A stretch of 64,000 nt of DNA, taken from positions 186,001 to 250,000 of the forward strand of contig NZ_JAJAPB010000005.1 of the NCBI RefSeq assembly GCF_026226615.1. The letters are read 5' to 3'. This stretch comes from Geovibrio ferrireducens (lineage in GTDB: Bacteria > Chrysiogenota > Deferribacteres > Deferribacterales > Geovibrionaceae). The translations under genes and the position numbers were made by a program. The notes under the pieces are model-generated. The model searched no databases and had not been told where the DNA came from. It saw nothing but the letters and a program-made list of their open reading frames with translations. Numbering within the stretch: position 1 is the stretch's first letter; every line of letters begins with the position of its first letter. Positions 43,323 to 50,469 of the stretch are shown in pieces.

Positions 43323-43726
43323 ATTTCCTCCGTGTGTATCTACGTATGAACCTTTCAAACAGAAAAAGTTCCGCTCATGCGGCGCTGCCCATGCGGAGTG
43401 GACAGCGCCGTCTGCGGAAGACTCCTCCCCCGAGAAGTCCTGAAAGCCATATTCATATTAACTTTATAGGAAATATAGATGGCTGTTTTTCCGGTGGCAA
43501 CATCAAACTGCAAAAAAATAAATATCCCGCCAAAACACTGACAAAATTACCTATTTGCGTTATACATATGTTTGATTTCTGCATCATATGCTCCTTCTCA
43601 GCCAGCCTGCCCTCTTTTCCTGTGCAGTTTTTGCACAGATCATATTTGTTGGGCTGATGCTTACATTGACTTGATCACGATTTATAAAAGGAGTAACATC
43701 ATATGAATATCAAGGAGGTATTATTT
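43323..43726. other. 404-base divergent intergenic region with two inverted repeats
   Basis: No gene is supported. It separates the DUF2318 operon (minus) from the YtkA-like/SafE pair (plus). Arms CGGCGCTG / CAGCGCCG (43380-43387, 43403-43410) form a hairpin in the DUF2318 side. CTGTGCA / TGCACAG with a five-base centre (43620-43638) makes a 19-base palindrome suited to a dimeric regulator, about 90 bases before the plus-strand gene. A FNR-like TTGATCACGATTTA at 43671-43684 is too imperfect to claim. Confidence 0.5.
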
Positions 43727-44167
43727 ATGAAAAAATTTATTACACTCTTAACCGCTGCAGTCATCGTATGCATGTTCTCGGCAGCCTTCGCTGCGGAGCG
43801 CTTCGTCATACCCCTTGATGCGGAAAACGATCTCTATACTGCGGACAAAACCTTCACAGTGGACGGCATTGAGATAGCAGCCGCAATGTCACGCCCGACA
43901 GAGGCCTTCAAGCCGATCACCTTCACATTTGCCTTTACGGAAAAGGGAGCTCCGATTGCGGTTGAAAACGGTAAAATACGCTTTAACATGAAGATGGATA
44001 TGGGTGAATATGCCTATGACCTCGCAAAAGCGGACGGAAAATACACCGCAACCGCTGTTCTGCCCAAGTGCATGATGGGCGGGGAAATCTGGTTCGGCAA
44101 GCTCACCTTCTCCTACAAAGGCGCTGAGCACTCCAAGGTATTTTTCTTCAAAATACCAAAAAGCTAG
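43727..44167 (+). CDS. Secreted YtkA/FixH-like protein
   Basis: Periplasmic protein of 146 residues with a signal peptide (LLTAAVIVCMFSAAFAAE, cleavage near residue 22). The mature part is a small beta-sandwich of the YtkA/FixH-like type, with Met-containing FNMKMDMGEY and KCMMGGEIWFGK that could bind Cu. The ATG at 43727 has AAGGAGG eight bases upstream; a start eight codons earlier is less good. It is followed nine bases later by a SafE-like membrane gene, the partner often found with cbb3 assembly genes, which lie convergent just beyond. Confidence 0.75.
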   Translation: MKKFITLLTAAVIVCMFSAAFAAERFVIPLDAENDLYTADKTFTVDGIEIAAAMSRPTEAFKPITFTFAFTEKGAPIAVENGKIRFNMKMDMGEYAYDLAKADGKYTATAVLPKCMMGGEIWFGKLTFSYKGAEHSKVFFFKIPKS

Positions 44168-44176
44168 GAGCCGATC

Positions 44177-44836
44177 TTGCAGAACATTGACCTTCTGGGG
44201 TTTCTGTCGCTCGGTTTTTTCGGGGGGTTCGGGCACTGCATAGGCATGTGCCACCCCTTCGTTCTTTATATTTCCGGCAGATTCGTGGGCGGAAACAAAG
44301 GCTATGCGAATATGTACGCCCCGCACCTGAAATACAATATAGGCCGCTCAGTCACTTACGCCGTGATGGGCGCTGCGGCGGGCGCTCTGGGGAATATGGC
44401 CACCCTCGCCGGAAACATGGCGGGGATACAGAAAGCCTCCGCCGTATTCGCCGGAGTATTCCTCATACTTTACGGGCTCCTGTCATTCTTCGGCTACAAC
44501 CTGCTGAACAGGTTCGAGAACAGGTTTGCCGCAGAGAAAATAATGAATCTGATAAAAAAGGTTCAGCCTAAAACAGCCTTCGGCAGCGGACTGGTTCTGG
44601 GGCTTATCCCCTGCGGGCTTGTTTACGGGGCGCTTATAGCCGCTTCCGCCTCCGCAAACGCAGTGAAGGGCGCATTGTCCATGTTCCTCTTCGGCATAGG
44701 CACGATCACCGCCATGATGCTCGCCGCCGTCTTCGGCAACTTCATCATGGGCAGAAGGGGGTTCTTCAACCTCCTCAGCCTCATACTCCTCATCTGCATG
44801 GGCGCATGGTTTATCTGGCAGGGGGTAAGGTTTTAG
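44177..44836 (+). CDS. SafE/TauE-like (DsbD-like) membrane protein, cbb3-associated
   Basis: Six-helix membrane protein of 219 residues. The signature FFGGFGHCIGMCHPFVLY holds the C-x3-C pair of the UreH/SafE-type family found beside cco genes, and LVLGLIPCGLVYGALIAA is the internal repeat with a second Cys. It is thought to act in copper or thiol handling for oxidase assembly. The start is TTG at 44177 with AGGAG seven bases upstream. The TAG stop overlaps the TAA stop of ccoI on the other strand. Confidence 0.85.
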   Translation: MQNIDLLGFLSLGFFGGFGHCIGMCHPFVLYISGRFVGGNKGYANMYAPHLKYNIGRSVTYAVMGAAAGALGNMATLAGNMAGIQKASAVFAGVFLILYGLLSFFGYNLLNRFENRFAAEKIMNLIKKVQPKTAFGSGLVLGLIPCGLVYGALIAASASANAVKGALSMFLFGIGTITAMMLAAVFGNFIMGRRGFFNLLSLILLICMGAWFIWQGVRF

Positions 44837-47274
44837 GACTTCGAGTTGATACGCATTGAGTTGAACACCACGATCAGGGAGCTTACCGCCATGAACGCGG
44901 CGGAGAATATGGGGTGTATCTTCCCTGTTACCGCAAGCGGTATTGCGATGAAATTATAGGAGAAAGCCCAGAACAGGTTCTCTTTTATCACAGCAAATGT
45001 TTTTTTCGCAGTCTTGTTTAATTTTATAATAACGGAGAGATCGCCCCTCATCAGCACAACATCCGCGCTTTCGATGGCTATGTCAGTCCCCTTGCCCATG
45101 GCTATGCCTGCGTCCGCCTCAGTCAGCGCCGGAGCGTCATTTATACCGTCACCGACCATAGCCACCCTCAGGCCTTCGCCTTTCAGTTTCCGCACAGTTT
45201 CTGCCTTTTCAAAAGGGGTGACCTCGGCGCAGCATTCTATTCCCTCTATGCCTATGGTATTCACGAGTTTGTCCGCCGCCTTGCGGCTGTCACCGGTGAG
45301 AATAAGCACACGGTTTCCGCGCCTCACAAGCTCGCCCAGAGTATACCCCGCCTCCTCACGCACTGAGTCGGAAAGGAGGATGAAGCCGATCAGCTCCCTC
45401 TCCTCTGAGACTGCGGCGACGGTGTGCCCTTTGGCTGTGAAGTAGTCATGCTGTTCCCGCATTTCGGGGGTGACTTCTGCGTGCTCCTCAATGAATTTCA
45501 GCTTGCCTGCCCGGATTTTTCTGCCGTTTATATCCGCCTCAACACCGTTTCCGGGTATCTCACGGAAATTTTCGGCGGGAAGGAATGTGCCGTCATAATA
45601 ATCCGTAACCGCTTTTGATATAAGGTGGGATGAATAACGCTCAACCGATGCGGCAAGCTCCAGCGTCCGCCCTGAGCCGAGATCATAAATATCCGCCACT
45701 TTCATCTCGCCTCTGGTGATTGTGCCTGTTTTGTCAAAGCACCAGCAGTTTATGCGGCTGAGGGTTTCCATGACCTCACCGCTGCGCACCAGCGCACCGA
45801 ATGAGGCCGTCTTAGTGGTGGCTATCATCACAGCCAGCGGAGTTGCCAGCCCTAGGGCGCAGGGGCAGGCGATCACCAGCACTGAGACGGCGTTCATGAA
45901 CCCGGTAAGCCCGTTTCCTGTGGTGAAGTACCACCAGCCGAAGGTCACGGCGGCTATTGTGATTATGACAGGTACAAACCAGCCCACTATGCTGTCCGCC
46001 AGATTCTGGATCGGCGCTTTTTCCGCCTGAGCCTCCTCCACAGCCTTCACTATGCGGGAGAGCACAGTTCCGCTCCCCGCCTGAGCGCATTCTATGACAA
46101 GGGTTCCGTTAAGGTTTGATGTCCCTGCGAAAACCTCTGCATTCTCCGTTTTGAACACAGGGGAGGACTCCCCGGTGAGCATGGATTCGTCCACCTCGCT
46201 TTCACCGCAGATTACCCGTCCGTCCGCAGGAACGGAAGAACCGGGCAGAACCTCAAGGAAATCGCCTGTTTTCACTGACCTGACAGGGACAAGCACAGGT
46301 TCAAGTTTTCCCGCGGTGTAGGCTGCGGGGTCAAAGTCCCTGATGATCCTGACGGTCTGAGGCTGGTAGGATAAAAGGCGGGTGACAGCGCCGCTGTGGC
46401 GGAGCTTGGCTCCGGTTTCTATGAATCTCCCCAGAAGTATGAGGGTTATTATCATGCATGTGGTATCGAAATAGACTTCCCTCTCGCTGAAAACCGCGCC
46501 CACGCTGTAAACGTATGAGCTGAACGATCCCAGAAAAACCAGAACATCCATATTCAGCACACGGTTGCGTACAGACTTGATGCTGTTAACGATGAACGGC
46601 CAGCCGGAGTAGAACATAACCGGAGTAGCCAGAGCCCACGAAAGAAGCTTGAAGAATTTATTCAGCCCCTCTTCCATCCCCTGAAAATATCCGGCATACA
46701 TGGCGAAGGTGTAGAGCATTACGTTCATGGCGAAAAACGAACCGACAGAGAAGCGGTAGAAATAGTCCTTCCGTTCCTCCTCAAGGACAGTGTTTCTGCC
46801 CCCTTTGCCCACAGGCATGGGCGGATAGCCGAGGGAGCGGAACTTCTCCAGCATATCACTCAGGCTCAGCGTGCCCTTTTTCCAGCGCACTTTTGCCTTG
46901 TGGGTTGCGTAGTTGACCCGCACATATGAAATGTTTTCATCCTTGCGGAAGAAATTTTCCACCAGCCATATGCAGGAGGAGCAGCGGACACCGGAAAGCA
47001 CCACATCAAGGGAGCATTCCCCGTTGTCCTCTTTGAAGTCATCCTCGAAAAGCTCATCCGAAACGCGGGCGGAATCCACCCCGCCCTCTTTCCAGTCAGT
47101 GCGGCGGATATAAAAGGAATCAAGCCCCGCATCGTGTATAAGCCCGTAAACGCTCATGCAGCCGTGACAGCAGAAGTATAAGGTCTCTCCGTCCTTTTCG
47201 ATTTTAATGGCGGAGTTTTCCTTAACATCAAGCTGACAGTGGGCACATTTCCTATTTGTCGTCTTCGTCGTCAT
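44833..47274 (-). CDS. ccoI: Cu(I)-translocating P1B ATPase CcoI (FixI)
   Basis: Copper ATPase of 813 residues that supplies copper for the CuB site of cbb3 oxidase. N-terminus: CAHC, FCCHGC metal-binding segment, then an HMA domain with VRCSSCIWLVENFF. Core: TGESSPV, membrane ACPCALGLATP, DKTGTITRG, GDGINDAPAL. The last helices contain FSYNFIAIPLA and MAVSSLIVV, the Cu(I) ligand pattern, unlike the other P1B ATPase in the window. I took the ATG at 47274, which lies inside the end of ccoS (23-base overlap); the frame stays open to 47352. It is the last gene of the cco block. Confidence 0.93.
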   Translation of the reverse strand: MTTKTTNRKCAHCQLDVKENSAIKIEKDGETLYFCCHGCMSVYGLIHDAGLDSFYIRRTDWKEGGVDSARVSDELFEDDFKEDNGECSLDVVLSGVRCSSCIWLVENFFRKDENISYVRVNYATHKAKVRWKKGTLSLSDMLEKFRSLGYPPMPVGKGGRNTVLEEERKDYFYRFSVGSFFAMNVMLYTFAMYAGYFQGMEEGLNKFFKLLSWALATPVMFYSGWPFIVNSIKSVRNRVLNMDVLVFLGSFSSYVYSVGAVFSEREVYFDTTCMIITLILLGRFIETGAKLRHSGAVTRLLSYQPQTVRIIRDFDPAAYTAGKLEPVLVPVRSVKTGDFLEVLPGSSVPADGRVICGESEVDESMLTGESSPVFKTENAEVFAGTSNLNGTLVIECAQAGSGTVLSRIVKAVEEAQAEKAPIQNLADSIVGWFVPVIITIAAVTFGWWYFTTGNGLTGFMNAVSVLVIACPCALGLATPLAVMIATTKTASFGALVRSGEVMETLSRINCWCFDKTGTITRGEMKVADIYDLGSGRTLELAASVERYSSHLISKAVTDYYDGTFLPAENFREIPGNGVEADINGRKIRAGKLKFIEEHAEVTPEMREQHDYFTAKGHTVAAVSEERELIGFILLSDSVREEAGYTLGELVRRGNRVLILTGDSRKAADKLVNTIGIEGIECCAEVTPFEKAETVRKLKGEGLRVAMVGDGINDAPALTEADAGIAMGKGTDIAIESADVVLMRGDLSVIIKLNKTAKKTFAVIKENLFWAFSYNFIAIPLAVTGKIHPIFSAAFMAVSSLIVVFNSMRINSKS

Positions 47275-47401
47275 CAAGCATCCGGTATTTCGGCCCTTCA
47301 ATATCGTCAAACTGCCCTTTTCTGCCGGCATAAAGAAACAGCCCCAGAGCAATGGCTCCGAGGATGAGGCTGACCGGAATCAGCAGGTATAAGGCTGACA
47401 T
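47252..47401 (-). CDS. ccoS: cbb3 oxidase assembly protein CcoS
   Basis: Small membrane protein of 49 residues needed for cofactor insertion into cbb3 oxidase. One N-terminal helix (LLIPVSLILGAIALGLFLYA) is followed by the family tail GQFDDIEGPKYRMLDDDED, where FDDxEGP is the CcoS hallmark. The ATG directly follows the stop of the preceding 28-codon gene (TAAATG). The 3' end overlaps the ccoI start in another frame. Confidence 0.9.
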   Translation of the reverse strand: MSALYLLIPVSLILGAIALGLFLYAGRKGQFDDIEGPKYRMLDDDEDDK

Positions 47402-47488
47402 TTATCCGGCGTATTTAAGGGCGAACAGAAGGGGTATGCCTATCATGGTTATCAGGCTTATTATCATCAGAATTGTTCCCTTTCTCAT
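47402..47488 (-). CDS. 28-residue single-helix membrane microprotein
   Basis: A tiny frame between ccoH and ccoS: positively charged start (MRKG), a hydrophobic helix of about 20 residues (ILMIISLITMIGIPLLFALK) and a short YAG end. AGGAGG five bases before the ATG is one of the best ribosome sites in the block, and TAA runs straight into the ccoS ATG, so translation is probably coupled. I know no family; a role in cbb3 assembly or stability is suggested only by position. Confidence 0.7.
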   Translation of the reverse strand: MRKGTILMIISLITMIGIPLLFALKYAG

Positions 47489-47510
47489 ATGATCCTCCTG
47501 AAAATGAACA

Positions 47511-47933
47511 CTAGTTTATATAAAAGTTCCTTTTGAGCCTAACCTCTTTGCCGTCCACGGCAAAGGTGACCTTAAGGATATGGTAGCCTTTTTCAAGCTG
47601 CGGTGCGGACAGGGCGTAGCCTTCCCCGCTTTCCGTGACCGGAACCTCAAGGGTTCTGCCGCCCACGGGTCTTTCCACTTCCGCTTTCAGGCTTTGAGGC
47701 CTGTATGTTCCGCCGAGGGAGAAATCCATAAACACGTTTTTCTCCGTCTGCTCTATTTTCTTAACAGTGAGCTTAAGCCCCTTTTCCATAACGGTATCCC
47801 GCATTTCGTCATAGGCAAGCCCTTTCTCGTATGAATTATCCTCCACCCTGCCGTCAAAAAGCTTCTTTCCAACCACCACAGATGGTGCGATGGTTATAAT
47901 AGCCAGCAGAAATATAAGAACAGTTACTTTCAT
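47511..47933 (-). CDS. ccoH: FixH-family cbb3 assembly protein CcoH
   Basis: Membrane-anchored protein of 140 residues with an N-terminal helix (VLIFLLAIITIAPSVVV) and a periplasmic FixH domain ending KGYHILKVTFAVDGKEVRLKRNFYI. CcoH binds the oxidase late in assembly and stabilises it. YDEMRDTVMEKGLKL follows the helix, as in other FixH proteins. Its ATG overlaps the ccoG stop (ATGA), and the microprotein gene follows after 22 bases. Confidence 0.85.
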   Translation of the reverse strand: MKVTVLIFLLAIITIAPSVVVGKKLFDGRVEDNSYEKGLAYDEMRDTVMEKGLKLTVKKIEQTEKNVFMDFSLGGTYRPQSLKAEVERPVGGRTLEVPVTESGEGYALSAPQLEKGYHILKVTFAVDGKEVRLKRNFYIN

Positions 47934-49138
47934 TTCTTCCTCCCTATGGGTTTGCGGAACCCGGCCTCCGACATCACGGACGCAGGGCTCTCCCCTTCCG
48001 TTTCCGCTTTCAGATTAAATGTCCGCACCGGATATTTCCCGAACGCTTCCTCCGGCAGAATGATATAAACCTCTTTCCTGACCGATTCGCCCGCCCCCAG
48101 TTCAAAAACCCGGCCGGGCTGAATTTCGGCGTTTTCCGCACCTTCCACACTGAGGCTTATGCTCATGTCTCTTCCCGTGCGGTTGGTGAGCCTCACATCA
48201 AAGGCATTTAATATCCGTCCGTCATATTCACGGGGCATTATCTGCGAAGCGGGATAAACCTCAAAGCCGAACGGATCGCTGAGAAGCAGCCGCACAGTGA
48301 ACAAAACAGCAAATATAAGAAACAGGCCCGAAGTTATCAGCACATTGACCCTGAAAAACTTCGGCTTATCCTCAAGGCCGTAAACATAGCCGATGAGAGA
48401 TGTCTTCCCTTTTTTGCCCATCACCCTGCCGCATGCCTGAATGCACTCCGCGCAGTTTATGCACCCCTGCGAAAAGCCCCTGCGTATGTCTATCCCCGTG
48501 GGGCATGTTTTTACACAGGCAAGGCAGTTTATGCACTCGTCCCTTCTTTCGGGGTGCATAGTGATTGCCATGGTGTGGGCATCAAACATGATCCCCTGAA
48601 GCTTCGCATAGGGACAGACTGTGGTGCAGAAGCCGTGGCGGAAAAAAGCAAAGTTAATATAGGTTATGACCGAAAGCACACCCCAGAACCACAGAGTGAC
48701 ACTGCCGAGCCTTAACTCCGCCAGTTCCTTTATAAAATCGTAAGGCGGCACAAAGTACCATACCATACAAGCTGCGATCATTATGCTGAAAACCGCTGTG
48801 AAGAGATTGCTTTCTATCTTCGCAGCTGTGTTCAGCTTTTTTGAGTCCATCTTTCTGGTGAAGTCCACCATCAAAGTCTGCGGACAGAGCCATCCGCACC
48901 ATACCCGCCCGAAAAGCTGGGTCACGGATATGAACAGAAACGTCAATGCGAATATGAACAGAAGAATCAGGAAAAAATCCTCTATCCATATTGCTTTCCC
49001 GAAAAAGAACAGCCTGAGGGTCGGAACATCAAACCTCAGCAGGCTTTCCCCGTTAAGGCGCACAAAGGGGACAGCGAAAAACAGCAGAGTCGCTCCCCAG
49101 CGCACCGCCTTTCTGTAAAACTGCAAGTCAGCGGTCAT
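47930..49138 (-). CDS. ccoG: cbb3 oxidase accessory protein CcoG (FixG/RdxA)
   Basis: Membrane ferredoxin-type protein of 402 residues, implicated in copper reduction for cbb3 assembly. Helices at about 13-35, 50-75, 125-145 and 290-310 surround a cytoplasmic two-cluster module: CINCLACVKTCPTGID and GCINCAECIQACGRVM give two CX2CX2CX3C sites. RVWCGWLCPQTLM and FCTTVCPYAKLQG, also family marks, lie before it. The C-terminal 90 residues form an Ig-like periplasmic domain. The start overlaps the ccoQ stop (ATGA). Confidence 0.94.
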   Translation of the reverse strand: MTADLQFYRKAVRWGATLLFFAVPFVRLNGESLLRFDVPTLRLFFFGKAIWIEDFFLILLFIFALTFLFISVTQLFGRVWCGWLCPQTLMVDFTRKMDSKKLNTAAKIESNLFTAVFSIMIAACMVWYFVPPYDFIKELAELRLGSVTLWFWGVLSVITYINFAFFRHGFCTTVCPYAKLQGIMFDAHTMAITMHPERRDECINCLACVKTCPTGIDIRRGFSQGCINCAECIQACGRVMGKKGKTSLIGYVYGLEDKPKFFRVNVLITSGLFLIFAVLFTVRLLLSDPFGFEVYPASQIMPREYDGRILNAFDVRLTNRTGRDMSISLSVEGAENAEIQPGRVFELGAGESVRKEVYIILPEEAFGKYPVRTFNLKAETEGESPASVMSEAGFRKPIGRKK

Positions 49139-49299
49139 TTCTTATCTTCTGTTTCCTGCTCATCATCTTCGAGCATTCTGTACTTGGCCTCTTCCACCTT
49201 ATCTTTGCGCTTGGATGAAAAGTAGTAAATTATCAGCCCCGCAAAAACAGCAGTGAGAAGAATGCCGTACAGTAAAAATGACAGTGCTCCGAATTCCAT
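49135..49299 (-). CDS. ccoQ: CcoQ (FixQ)-like small subunit
   Basis: Single-helix protein of 54 residues (FLLYGILLTAVFAGLIIYYF) with a charged cytoplasmic tail, the size and build of CcoQ, which stabilises the oxidase. The tail EAKYRMLEDDEQ is strikingly like the CcoS tail PKYRMLDDDED encoded further down. It overlaps ccoG by four bases and follows the FixP N-domain gene by 73 bases that contain a strong hairpin. Confidence 0.8.
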   Translation of the reverse strand: MEFGALSFLLYGILLTAVFAGLIIYYFSSKRKDKVEEAKYRMLEDDEQETEDKK

Positions 49300-49322
49300 C
49301 AGTTGTCCGTCCTTTTAATATG

Positions 49323-49352
49323 CCCCTCCGCAGACTGCACGCCGCGGAGGGG
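49323..49352 (-). other. Intercistronic hairpin between the FixP N-domain gene and ccoQ
   Basis: Eight-base-pair stem CCCCTCCG / CGGAGGGG with a 14-base loop. On the minus strand it is followed by CATATTAAAAGG without a U-tract, so it is more likely an mRNA-stabilising or processing element that sets a higher level of the oxidase subunits than of the assembly factors. Confidence 0.6.
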
Positions 49353-49372
49353 TCTTGAATTTATAGGTCAGG

Positions 49373-49561
49373 TTATTTCTCTATGCTTTCCTGGTATGCC
49401 TTTTCCTGTGTCCAGCCGCTGATAGCGGGGGTATACATTGCGAAATAGTACACACCCCAGAGAATCAGCCCGATGAAAAGCACAAGCCAGCCCAAGGGGA
49501 GCTTATGCTCCGTGTCCTTGCGGTTAAATTCTTCAAAATTATCGAATTCTTCTTTCTGCAT
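49373..49561 (-). CDS. Stand-alone FixP/CcoP N-terminal domain protein
   Basis: Protein of 62 residues with one transmembrane helix (LPLGWLVLFIGLILWGVYYF) and a C-terminal TPAISGWTQ stretch. This matches the N-terminal membrane domain of CcoP (cbb3_ox N domain), which in normal oxidases is followed by two cytochrome c domains. Here the gene stops after the anchor, and no full CcoP is present. It starts 11 bases after the CcoO-fusion gene, with AAGG near the ATG. It probably holds the CcoP position in the complex while the haem domain is supplied by the CcoO fusion. Confidence 0.8.
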   Translation of the reverse strand: MQKEEFDNFEEFNRKDTEHKLPLGWLVLFIGLILWGVYYFAMYTPAISGWTQEKAYQESIEK

Positions 49562-49572
49562 GGCCTTTCTCC

Positions 49573-50457
49573 TTACTCAGCGAGTGATTCAATATACTCA
49601 ACCAGCGCCCAGATTCTCTCTCTGCTGAAAGAGGATGCAAAGCCGGGCATCACGCCTTCGTAGCCGTTGGCAATTATTATATAAGTGTCCCTTGAAGCAG
49701 GTCCGGCAGAAGCGTAATCCACAAGGGAAGCGCCTATGTTGCCTTCTGCATTAACACCGTGGCAGCCTGCGCACTCAGCAGCGTAAAGAGCCTTGCCCTC
49801 TGCCAGTGCTTCCGCATTTCCGGCCAGCGGGTTTGCTTCTTCAACTGAGTCCTCTTCAACAAGCATCACGCCTTCCTTCTCAACTGCGGTTCCCAGAACC
49901 TGAAGGTAAGCAACCATTGCGTCAAGCTCGGTTGACTCCGCAGCCTGTGCGAGGTCTTCCTCTGTGTACGGGAAGCCGAGAGCGTTCATTCTGGCTTTCA
50001 TCTCATTCACATTAAGAGGCTTATCTTTCAGCCACGGATACTTGGGCATGTTCGATTTGGGGAAGAATGCCTGCGGGTTTTCCATATGCTGAATGTGCCA
50101 TTCGTCAGAATATTTGCCGCCCACCCTCGCAAGGTCGGGACCTGTGCGTTTCGAGCCCCAGAGGAAGGGACGGTCATAGGCAAATTCGCCCGCTTTGGAG
50201 TAATCCCCGTAACGGAGAACATCAGCCTTAAGCGGTCTTACTGTCTGAGTGTGGCAGTTTACGCAGCCTTCTTTCTGATAAACATCACGCCCTGCAAGTT
50301 CGAGGATGGTATAAGGCTTAAGGTTATCAAGCTTAGGGTGCATGCCTTTTGTAAACATAGGGGCGATAGTGGTTACAATTGTACCTACGAGTATGGTAAC
50401 AGCAACCATCAGCGCAAACGGTATGGTTTTGGAGTAAATATCTTTTTTCTGACTCAT
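49573..50457 (-). CDS. ccoO: CcoO fused to a CcoP-like cytochrome c domain (cbb3 subunit II)
   Basis: Dihaem subunit of 294 residues. An N-terminal anchor (IPFALMVAVTILVGTIVTTI) leads into the CcoO domain with haem site EGCVNCHTQTVRP (Cys65, Cys68, His69) and Met ligand in SNMPKYPWL (Met137). After about residue 210 a second class I cytochrome c domain follows, with CAGCH (Cys229-His233) and GVMPGFAS carrying a likely Met ligand. Standard CcoO ends after the first domain, so the second appears to replace one of the CcoP haem domains. ATG at 50457 follows AGGAGG; ccoN ends 12 bases before. Confidence 0.88.
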   Translation of the reverse strand: MSQKKDIYSKTIPFALMVAVTILVGTIVTTIAPMFTKGMHPKLDNLKPYTILELAGRDVYQKEGCVNCHTQTVRPLKADVLRYGDYSKAGEFAYDRPFLWGSKRTGPDLARVGGKYSDEWHIQHMENPQAFFPKSNMPKYPWLKDKPLNVNEMKARMNALGFPYTEEDLAQAAESTELDAMVAYLQVLGTAVEKEGVMLVEEDSVEEANPLAGNAEALAEGKALYAAECAGCHGVNAEGNIGASLVDYASAGPASRDTYIIIANGYEGVMPGFASSFSRERIWALVEYIESLAE

Positions 50458-50469
50458 CACCGCACCTCC

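Noticed and set aside
43671-43684. FNR-like half-palindrome TTGAT-N4-ATTTA
   Set aside because: Only one arm matches the FNR consensus well, and such short sites occur by chance in AT-rich spacers.
49373-50457. Frameshift that split a normal ccoP
   Set aside because: The 62-residue protein ends with a clean stop followed by a hairpin and ccoQ, and the cytochrome domain lies upstream at the end of ccoO in the same frame, so this is a rearrangement and not a broken ccoP.
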